A DNA stretch of 64,000 bases from Vitis vinifera (Eukaryota; Streptophyta; Magnoliopsida; Vitales; Vitaceae): positions 28,662,001-28,726,000 of the forward strand of contig NC_081818.1 in NCBI RefSeq assembly GCF_030704535.1. Direction: 5' to 3'. Each line of letters starts with the position of its first letter. Position 1 is the stretch's first letter. The notes under the pieces were generated by a model. It did not search any database and had not been told where the DNA came from. It saw only the letters and a list, made by a program, of their open reading frames with translations. Positions 43,863 through 53,498 of the stretch are shown piece by piece. The position numbers and the translations under genes were made by a program.

Positions 43863-46010
43863 TGTAATGACCGGGTATTTTATGACACGTTAGCATTTTT
43901 AGTTTGAAAAGTCTTATTTTGTGTGATGGTTGAAAAGTCAAAAAGAAAAGTGTTTGGAGAACACGTGTCAATTTCGGATCGGTGAATTTCATTTTATTGT
44001 GTCGGTCAAATAGACGAGTTGAAATTTTATGTCATGTCAGCCTTAGGGTAGAAAATTTCTTAAGATTTTAGAAATTGAAAATTTTCGGAAACGAAAAACG
44101 AAAACGAAAAAAAAAATGAATTAATTAAAAATTAATTAGAATTAATAAAAAAAATTAAATTAAACTTATGAATAATAAAATTGAGAAAAATTAGTTTTAG
44201 ATTGGTGTTAATAAATAAATTTGTATGTTAAAAAAAAATGAATTGGAAATCAAATAAAACAATTAGAACAAACAAAAGAAAATAAAATAAAAGAAATAAA
44301 ATAAAAATATTCATTGGGCTTTGAATATTGGCCGTTTAAGGTAATGGGTTATAAAAGAAAAAAAGATATGAAATGGATTGGGCTTAGATATGGGCTGGTG
44401 GTAGGAAGCCTTTGTTGTTAAAAAAAAAAGGAGGAATTTTTGAAAAGGGCAGAACGCGGGGAGAAGAAAGAAGCAGCGGCTGTGGAATTTTGGGGTTCTC
44501 GCCGGATCTTTGACCGGCCGTTTGGATGGCCAAACGATCTCTGTTTCAGCCCAAATTCGGAGGAAGTGCTCTATTCGACTAGAGGAACAAGTCTACGATG
44601 GCTGATTTCATTTTTAACGGGTCAATTCTCAGATTTGTGATAGGGGAAAACTAACCCTAAAACTCAAATTTAATGTATTTTTCATTGAAAAAAATTATAA
44701 ATCTGATAATTATGAGTTAAGTAGGTAATTGTGATGTTGTGTGAATTTTCTAGAATGATTTGGGATTTTTTTCTGGATTTTTTTTGTAATTTCCGGAATT
44801 CTTTGTAATTGATAAATAATTATTTTAAGTGTTAAAAATTGTTAGAAATGTAGGAAAATTCCGGAATTAGGGCAAGATTTCAAATCTAGTGATTTATGAA
44901 TTTTTGAAAATTGATTGGAATATTTGTGGTAATTTTATTGTGAAAAATTAGTTATTTTCAAATATTAGGAATTATTAGAATTATTGAAAAAATTTGAAAT
45001 TGTGATATAAATTCAAGTATATTGATGTGTGAATTTCCGAAAATTCGTTGGTATATTTTCGGGAATTTTAATGTGAAAATTTTATTTTATTGGGTTATTG
45101 AAAATGTTGGAATTGTTGAAATTATTGAGGAATTTTGGAGTTCGTGGCATTCATTTGCATTATGGTTGTATGAAGAAAAAAAAAATTGTGAAAAGTGTAT
45201 GAAATGAAAAAAAATAAAATAGTGATGAAAAGTGAAAGCCCGTGTGAGGCGAACTAAGAAGGGAGAGAGATCCCTAGGGTGAAAGACCCAAAAGTTTACC
45301 CCGGAAAGACTCCGAATGGGGAGTATATTTGGGTGCGGACACGTATCCTTCGGTGAAAGCCCGAGAACGATAGAGCATTGTATGACCGTGTGTCACACGT
45401 TCATATGTATTCATTTAATGATTGGATGTTGTGGGATTGAGTATAATGTTATATGTTAAATTGTGTGACTTGATTTATATTGGTAAACTGTTGTGTTTGG
45501 GTTATTGAAATATAGAAATTCCCCATTAACCCTTTGGGTGTTAGGCACCCTACTGAGCAATGTGGAAATGCTCACCCTTTTTTTTTATATATATTTTTAG
45601 ATGCAGATATCACTCCTGAGGATCCACAAGTGGGACAGGGAGGACTTCAGGATGCCCCTGGAGCGGTTTAGTGGAATGTGTTTTATTTATTTATTTTTAT
45701 TGTGTTTGTGGCATTGAGACCTTGTAATAAGTGAATTATGGATAATGAAATAAGACCTTAATTTGATTAAGGGGATTTTTATGAAATTTTATTTTGGAAT
45801 GCAATGATGTTTATTAAATCTTAATGTGTTTGAGTAAGGTTTGAAATATTTTTAGTTGGTGAGAACCTAATGGGACTTATATGTGGAAAAAAAAAAATTC
45901 AGAGTGTTTTAGTTGACTGCCAACGTGGAATAGGAGAAACCCTTAGGGTCAAACCTTTGACCTGGGGTCACGGGCCAAATTTTGGGTCGCCCGGAATTTG
46001 GGTCGTGACA
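43863..46010. mobile_element. Solo LTR, Ty3/gypsy-like (fossil)
   Basis: A 2148-bp insertion bounded by TG...CA: it starts TGTAATGACC and ends GGTCGTGACA, near-inverted ends. The 5-bp target duplication TAGCC is exact on both sides (43858-43862 and 46011-46015). It sits inside the NBD1-TMD2 linker exon of ABCB copy A; removing it in thought restores continuity of the linker. There is no internal region and no second LTR, so it is a solo LTR left by LTR-LTR recombination. Length and ends fit large LTRs of Ty3/gypsy elements of the Tekay/Del kind; lineage is inferred. It is absent from the inverted copy of the same segment. Confidence 0.85.
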
Positions 46011-46434
46011 TAGCCACTACGGCAAAGCAAGACTTTCCGGTGCCATCGTTCCGGAGACTGCCGGCAATGAACCTTCCTGAGTGGAAGCAAGCTAGCATGG
46101 GATGTTTGAGTGCAATCTTGTTTGGTGCGATTCAACCGGTGTACACATTTGCAATGGGATCGATGATATCGGTTTTTTTCTTGCCTGAACATGATGAAAT
46201 CAAGAAGAAAAAAAAAACAGAACATATTCGCTTCGTTTCGTTGGATTGGCTGTGTTCTCTCTCTTGGTAAATATCAGCCAACATTACAATTTTGCAACCA
46301 TGGGAGAGCACTTGACCAAGCAAGTGAAGGACATGATGTTTTCAAAGATACTGACTTTTGAAGTAGGGTGGTTTGACCAAAACCAGAACTCCACTGGTGC
46401 CATTTGCTCCTGGCTCGCCAAAGATGCCAATGTG

Positions 46435-47071
46435 GTAAGTATATTATTTTAAATTTATAAAAAATAATTATTAAAAAACTCAAAACTGACGTCACTTTTT
46501 CCTTTTTGTTTTGAGCTAAATTATTAAAATTGTGAATGATAAACTTGAACAGATGTCGGATTAAGAAAAATAATTAAGTATATTACATTACCATCCATCT
46601 TGTTTTAGTCATCCCTCTATACTTAAGGAAAGATGTCTCTTGTGAGACTTTAAGTAAACTGAAAAAGAATAGCAAGTTGTCGCCGTAACCAGGGTACTAA
46701 GTTTGGTTCAAAGGCATAGCCACCTTCATTGTTTTAGTGCTTAAAAAAATTAGTAAATTTATGGCTGGGAATGTCCACGATAAAGTCATCTCTAATGTTA
46801 TGTCTTTACTTTGCAATGAACTAGTGGTTTCCCTAGATGGTGACTTGTTTTTGGCTTAAACAATTGGAACACGTTAATCACTAATAAATTAATTAAGATT
46901 GATTGATCACTGATTGTGGTTAATGATTACAAGAGTTTATGACGGCCATGGGCAGACTCAATCAAGGTTAAGGGATGGGTGACCCTATGGGCCTAGAGAC
47001 ATGACCAACAACATTAATAACATTGATTGCATGCACATCACGTTAAGTTTATTTGTGATTTTTTTCAGTAG
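46435..47071 (+). other. Intron of ABCB copy A (TMD2)
   Basis: A GTAAGT donor follows 46434 and the acceptor is CAGTAG at 47066-47071. The first 290 bp match the sequence after 55615, the corresponding intron of the terminal ABCB copy. Confidence 0.75.
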
Positions 47072-48349
47072 GTGAGATCATTGGTGGGTGATCGAATGGC
47101 ACTTGTTGTCCAAACCTTCTCAGTTTTGATCATCGCTTGTGCAATGGGTCTGATCATTGCGTGGAGACTTGTTGTGGTGATGATAGCGGTTCAACCGCTC
47201 ATTATAGTCTACTACTACACCAGACGGGTGCTTCTCAAAAGCATGTCCGCTAAGGCTATCAAGGCCCAAGAAGAAAGCAACAAGCTCGCAGCCGAAGCGG
47301 TATCTAATCTCTGAACCATCACAATCTTTTCATCCCAAGCCCGAATCCTGAGAATGTTTGAGGTCACATAGGAAGGTCCCCTACGGGAAAGTATCCGTCA
47401 ATCATGGTTCGTTGGGATCGGACTCGGGACCTCCTAAAGCCTCGTGACATTTACTTGGGCTCTAGATTTTTGGTATGGGGGCAAGTTAATCTCATAAGGC
47501 TACATTTCATCAAAAGCATTGTTTGAGACATTGATGATCTTAATAGGCACCGATCGTGTCATTGCCGATGTCGGAAGCATGACCAATGATATCACCAAAT
47601 GGTCAGACGCGGTTGATTCGGTTTTCAAAGTCCTTAACTGCTACACACGAATAGAACCCAAAGATCCGGATGGTCACCAACCCGAAAAAATAATAGGTCA
47701 AGTTGAAATTCCTGAGGTGGACTTTGCTTACCCAACCAGACTTGATGTACTTGTCTTTAAAAGCTTCTCAATCAATAGAGAAGCTGGAAAATCAAACGGC
47801 ACTTGTAGGATAGAGAGGGTTCGACAAATCAACTATCATTGGCTTAGTAGAAAGATTCAACGGCCCACTCCAAGGAATCGTCAATATCGACAGCAAAAAT
47901 ATAAGGTCCTATCACCTTAGAGTACTACGGAAACACATCGTACTAGTGAGTCAAGAGCCCACACTATTTGCAGGCACCATAAGAGAAAACATTGACTACA
48001 ACGTATCTCATAAAATATTCTAAAAAATTTCAAGTATTAAAAGTTTTATAAACGTGTTCTAAAATTATTATGAAACATACTAACTTATACGCATATAATA
48101 TTCTATAATTTTATTATTGATTAAGAAAATAAATGTGAACATTTTTTCAAGGTTCATGGCAAAACCACTCATTATAGCATAAGTTAATTCATAATTAACC
48201 AATAATTAATTTAAAATTATATTATGTAGATTTCATGAAACCCTTAGAATTCAAGTTTAGAAAAACATTAAAAATGTTTTTCAAAATTACTATTATTATT
48301 TGAAATCTAAAGTAAAGTAATAAATAAAAGATGATAAGCACGTGTGCAG

Positions 48350-48414
48350 GTAAGGGAGAGAGGAGTTCAGATGTCAAGAGCGCAGAAGCAGAGAATCACA
48401 ATTGCACGCACATT
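48350..48414 (+). pseudogene. Truncated NBD1 second-half exon of array unit 1
   Basis: After an intact CGTGTGCAG acceptor (ending at 48349) the exon reads AGGAGTTCAGATGTCAAGAG CGCAGAAGCAGAGAATC and is cut at about 48408-48414 (ATTGCACGCA). Unrelated sequence follows to about 48490, where a second partial copy of the same intron begins. This marks a deletion or rearrangement breakpoint private to unit 1. Confidence 0.75.
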
Positions 48415-48489
48415 GCATGTGTGTAGTAATAAGCCTTGGTTTGTTTTTGGGTTGGATGCGTTCAAGTCACACCGCTCACGTACAAAGTT

Positions 48490-48934
48490 GCACATTTTTT
48501 AAGTATTAAAAGTTTTTTTATTTAATTGTTTTTTAGCACTTGAATGATAAAAAAATTTCAAGTATTAAAAGTTTTAGAAACGTGTTCTAAAATTATTATG
48601 AAACAGGCTAACTTATACATGTATAATATTCTATAATTTTATTATTGATTAAGAAAATAATTGTGAATATTGTTTCAAGGTTCATGGCAAAAACACTCAT
48701 TATAGTATAAGTTAGTTCATAATTAACCAATTATTAATTTAAAATTATATTATGTAGATTTCATGAAACATCAAGTAATTTATTCATGTCACCCTTTAGA
48801 ATTCAAGTTCAGAAAAACATTAAAAATATTTTTCAAAATTAATATTTTTATTTGAAATATAAACAAAAGTAATAAATAAAAGATGATAAGCACATCTGCA
48901 CATGGGGAAGAGAGGAGTTCACATGTCAGGAGGG
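48490..48934 (+). repeat. Extra partial copy of the NBD1 intron and exon start
   Basis: The blocks TCAAGTATTAAAAGTTTTA, AATATTCTATAATTTTATTA, CATGGCAAAA and GATGATAAGCACATCTGCAC repeat the intron at 48023-48349. The exon start GAGGAGTTCACATGTCAG then runs into a solo LTR at 48935. The acceptor AG has changed to AC here (TGCAC), as in array units 2 and 3. Confidence 0.8.
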
Positions 48935-50731
48935 TGATTGGAGCCAAAATATGTGCTCTGATGGCACATATTCGATATGATTTGTGCACCAAAGGACATT
49001 CAAATCACCCAACTTGACATAAATCAATGCTAAGGCCTTAGCCATGAGTTTAATCTATACTTTGGAGATTTATCTCAAGTTCAAGGGAAGAAAATTGTGC
49101 AAATTGAATGACTTTAGATTTTGAAAGATCAAGAAATGGCTAAATGAGGAAATAAGTGAGTCAAGACTCAATGAACGTAAGGAAAGGAAAAACAAGGATA
49201 TCATGAGGTTGGAGGATGATAAACGACCATTATGGAGTAAGAAAGAAGGCAAGAAAGCATGGGAAATGAGACATGAAGCAAGATTTAGCTGCATGGAAAT
49301 TTAGAACTCAAAAATCTAATGGCATTATATACTCTGATTTTGAGGATAAATTTGGAGCACTTTCTGGAATCCATTATATATATACACTATATATCGTTTC
49401 GAAGCTCGGGAAGTCAGGAGTCCAACTCTTCAAACGGTTTGCAAATCGGAGCTGAAATGAAGAAGTTATGACCATTTGAAGACAACTGCACCAAGTTGGA
49501 GGGTCATTTCGAAATGATTTTGAAATTCAACTTATGAATTCGAAATCCACTTCGAAATGACACCAATTTCGAATTCACCCACTGCCACTTTGATGTTCCG
49601 CCTCCTCTACCTCGGGAATTGCATCTAAAGCACTCCATCCGCCCTAGGTGGACCCCACACGACTAGAAATCACAATTTTATTATTTTTTAATCATTTTTA
49701 GGAAATTATTTTGTAAGAAGTGGCCAATGAGAGTGTGCCACATGTTAGGTAATTGAGGATATTATATAAACTCTCTCAATTCTAGGTTTTAGGCATCTTG
49801 GATTTTTTTTCTGGAAAGTTTGACATTGAAAGTGGAAGAAGACGAGAACTTTGGTTTGTTTTCTTTTTCTTCTTTATTGAATATATTGTTTTTAGTTTCT
49901 TTTGATTCAAATTATGGATTTTTACCCTATTATGGATTGTGAATGTGACATCACCCCCATGAGAGGCTGAGAGCCAACTTGGGGCTTGAAGCATGAAAAC
50001 CTAAGGGTTAGGAAACCTATAAGGACAATGGGTAAATTATTTTAACAATGAGATTAATTATTGGTTGGGTGACAATTTATCATTTTTTTTATCCTATCCT
50101 TGTGAGTTCGTTTAGGGAATGATACGGTAGGTTATTACTTGATACTAGTGATTCTTGGTAATTCTTGATCATTAGTTATCCTCGTCTTACCTACCGTTAT
50201 TTGCCCCTAAACAAAGCTATAAGGAGTAGGAAGGGTTAAAAAGTCAAATCTTAAATTGATAATCAATCTCATTCATTTGATGGTTTTAGGAATCTGTTTG
50301 AAAAATGAAAAATTAGGTTTCAGATGCAATTTTGAGTTATAGAACCCAACTTGATCGCGAGTGGCCAAGGATCCCAAAACCCTAAGATCATATTACTTAA
50401 AATACCCTTGTTTTCTATAATTTCTATACCCTAGGTTGGATTGTGGAAAACCCCAAACTTGAATCAATTGAATTTAAAATCAATATTCATTTTCTCTTAT
50501 TAATCCAATTTCTTTTACTTAGTTTCACATTATTCACATATTGTTTTTCACTTAAGGATTTAAACAAAAACAATTCATTTATTCTAGTATTGACAATTTT
50601 CATAAGCCAGTCCTTGAGAACGATACCCGGAATACTACAAAAGTCGTAGTGACTCTTTCTCTAGTTTTTCTTGACCAGAGTTACTACGTAAAAAGGCTAA
50701 GTATTTTGGTACAATAGAGAAATTTCGGTCA
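48935..50731. mobile_element. Solo LTR, Ty3/gypsy-like (fossil)
   Basis: A 1797-bp insertion starting TGATTGGAGCC and ending AATTTCGGTCA, with an exact 5-bp target duplication GAGGG at 48930-48934 and 50732-50736. It splits the NBD1-derived exon of array unit 1. Internal features fit an LTR: a non-coding AT-rich body, a TATATAAACTCTCTC promoter-like stretch near 49753, and a 3' part with GATACCCGGAATACTAC. No internal domain or partner LTR is seen. Ty3/gypsy assignment (possibly Tat/Ogre-like) is tentative. The other array units lack it. Confidence 0.75.
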
Positions 50732-52162
50732 GAGGGTAGAAGTAGAAAATCGCCATTGCACCCGCCATCATCAAAGCCCCACAAATTCTCCTCCTCAACG
50801 AGGCAACCAACGCGTTAAACTCCGAGTGGAGACTTGTTGTGGTGATGATAGATGTTCAACCGCTCATTATAGTCTGCTACTACACCAGACGGGTGCTTCT
50901 CAAAAGCATGTCCGCTAAGGCTAGCAAGACCTAAGAAGAAAGCAACAAGCTCGCAACCGAAGCTGTATCTAATCTCTGAACCATCACAGTCTTTTCATCC
51001 CAAGCCCAAATCCTGAAAATATTTAAAGTTGCACAGGAAGGTCCCCTACGGGAAAGTATCCGTCAATCATGGTTCTTTGGGATCGGACTCGGGATCTCCC
51101 AAAGCCTCATGACATTTACTTGGGCTCTATATTTTTGGTATGGGGGCAAGTTAATCTCACATGGCTACATTTCATCAAAAACATTGTTTGAGACATTAAT
51201 GATCTTAATAGGCACCGATCGTGTCATTGCCGATGTTGGAAGCATGACCAGTGATATCACCAAAGGGTTAGACGCGGTTGATTCGGTTTTCAAAGTCCTT
51301 GACCGCTACACACGAATAAAACCCAAAGATCCGGATGGTCACCAGCCCGAAAAAATAATAGGTTAAGTTGAAATTAGTGATGTGGACTTCGCTTACCCAG
51401 CCAGACCTGATGTACTTGTCTTTAAAAGCTTCTCAATCAATATAGAAGCTGCAGGAAAATCAACGGCACTTGTAGAATAGAGTGGGCCCGACAAATCAAC
51501 TGTCATTGGTTTAGTAGAAAGATTCTACAACCCACTCCAAGGAATCGTCAATATCGACGGCAAAGATATAAGGTCCTATCAACTTAGAGTACTACGGAAA
51601 CACATCGCACTAGTGAGTCAAGAGCCCACACTGTTTACAAGCACCATAAGAGAAAGCATTGACTACGACGTATCTAATAAAATATTCTAAAAAATTTCAA
51701 GTATTAACAGTTTTATAAATGTGTTCTAAAATTATTATGAAACATACTAACTTATACACATATAATATTCTATAATTTTATTATTGATTAAGAAAATCAA
51801 TGTAAACATTTTTTCAAGGTTCATGGCAAAACCACTCATTATAGCATAAGTTAGTTCATAATTAACACATAATTAATTTAAAATTATATTATGTAGATTT
51901 CATGAAACGTCGAGTGATTTATTCATGTCCACCTTTAGAATTCAAGTTAAAAAAAACATTAAAAATATTTTTCATATTATTATTTTTATTTGAAATCTAA
52001 ACTAAAGTAATAAATAAAATATGATAAGCACATTTGCACATGGGGGGGAGAGAAGTTCAGATGTCAAGAGGGTAGAAGTAGAGAATCGCCATTGCACCCG
52101 CCATCATCAAAGCCCCACAAATCCTCCTCCTCGACGAGGCAACCGACACGTTAGACTCCGAG
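50732..52162 (+). pseudogene. ABCB array unit 2 with the preceding NBD1 joint
   Basis: 50732-50826 is the end of the NBD1-derived exon ([22 protein letters not shown]), joined directly to TMD2 at 50827. The TMD2-NBD2 part reads [14 protein letters not shown], then [20 protein letters not shown] and [20 protein letters not shown], ending near 51690. Defects: TGA in VSNL*TIT near 50977, TAG before the Walker A remnant near 51478, and Walker A Asp in place of the last Gly (GPDKST). In the following NBD1 intron copy the acceptor AG is lost (TTTGCACATG near 52035). The unit ends at the joint at 52163. Confidence 0.88.
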
Positions 52163-53498
52163 TGGAGACTTGTGGTGATGATAGCAGTTCAACCGCTCAT
52201 TATAGTCTGCTACTACACCAGACGGGTACTTTTCAAAAGCATGTCGGCTAAGGCTACCAAGGCCCAAGAAGAAAGCAGCAAACTCGCAGCCGAATCAGTA
52301 TCTAATCTCTGAACCATCACAGTTTTTTCATCCCAAGCCCGAATCCTAAAAATGTTTGAGGTCGCATAGGAAGGTCCCCTACGGTGAAGTATCCGTTAAT
52401 CATGGTTTGCTGGGATCAGACTTGGGACCAACCAAAGCCTCGTGACATTTACTTAGGTTCTGGATTTTTGGTATGGGGGCAAGTTAATCTCACAAGGCTA
52501 CATTTAATCAAAAGCATTGTTTGAGACATTGATGATCTTAATAGGCACCGGTCGTGTCATTGCCGATGCCGGAAGCATGACCAGTGATATCACCAAAGGG
52601 TCAGACGCGGTTGATTCGGTTTTCAAAGTCCTTGACCGCTACACACGAATAGAACCCAAAGATCCGGATGGTCACCAGCCCGAAAAAAATAATAGGTCAA
52701 GTTGAAATTCATGATGTGGACTTCGCTTACCCAGCCAAACTTGATGTACTTGTCTTTAAAAGTTTCTCAATCAATATAGAAGTTGCAGGAAAATCAACGG
52801 CACTTGTAGAGTAGAGTGGGTCCGACAAATCAACTGTCATTGGTTTAGTAGAAAGATTTTACAACCCACTCCAAGGAATCGTCAATATCGACGACAAAGA
52901 TATAAGGTCCTATCACCTTAGAGTACTACGGAAACACATCGCACTAGTGAGTCAAGAGCCCACACTGTTTGCAAACACCATAAGAGAAAACATTGACTAC
53001 AACGTATCTCATAAAATATTTTAAAAATTTTCAAGTATTAAAAGTTTTATAAATGTTTTCTAAAATTATTATGAAACATACTAACTTATACACGTATAAT
53101 ATTCTATAATTTTATTATTGATTAAGAAAATCAATGTGAACATTTTTTTCAAAGTTCATGGCAAAACCACTCATTATAGTATAAGTTAGTTTATAATTAA
53201 CCAATAATTAATTTAAAATTATATTATGTAGATTTCATGAAACATGAAGTGATTTATTCATGTCCACCTTTAGAATTCAAGTTCAGAAAAACATTAAAAA
53301 TATTTTTCAAAATTAATATTTTTATTTGAAATATAAACTAAAGTAATAAATAAAATATGATAAGCACATCTGCACGTGGGGGAGAGAGAAGTTCAGATGT
53401 CAAGATGGTAGAAATAGAGAATCATCATTGCACCCGCCATCATCAAAGCCCCACAAATCTTCCTCCTCGACGAGGCAACCAATGCGTTAGACTCCGAG
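52163..53498 (+). pseudogene. ABCB array unit 3
   Basis: Exactly 1336 bp from joint to joint. It carries TMD2 (with a 3-base deletion at CTTGTGGTGATG), the cytoplasmic segment [20 protein letters not shown], and NBD2 first half to about 53022. Then come the NBD1 intron and NBD1 second half up to the next joint. It shares with units 1 and 2 the TGA in VSNL*TIT (near 52310). It shares with unit 2 the lost acceptor (CTGCACGTGG near 53372) and the degenerate signature GAAGTAGAGA/GAAATAGAGA. Walker A reads GSDKST. Confidence 0.88.

Larger units (their letters stand above)
40678..48022 (+). pseudogene. Broken ABCB (MDR/P-glycoprotein, ABCB15-like) transporter, copy A
   Basis: Remnants of a full ABCB exporter, which normally has two membrane domains (TMD) and two nucleotide-binding domains (NBD) and about 1250 residues. 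Exon pieces: start plus TMD1 (40678-40906, 41006-41053, 41154-41330); NBD1 first half (about 42567-42845, [13 protein letters not shown]); NBD1 second half, linker and TMD2 start (43377-43862 continuing at 46011-46434 beyond a solo LTR); TMD2 rest and NBD2 first half (47072-48022). A TATA-like TATATATACCC lies at 40577. Damage to this host gene is extensive. The ATG frame is one base off the conserved GSVRSIFMHAD frame. Most of TMD1 is replaced by an inverted block (41385-42566). NBD1 is cut in its Walker A, and the signature is LGAQKQ rather than SGGQ. Further breaks: in-frame TAG at 43619-43621, TGA at 47312-47314, and a frameshift near 47795. It cannot make a working transporter. Confidence 0.9.
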
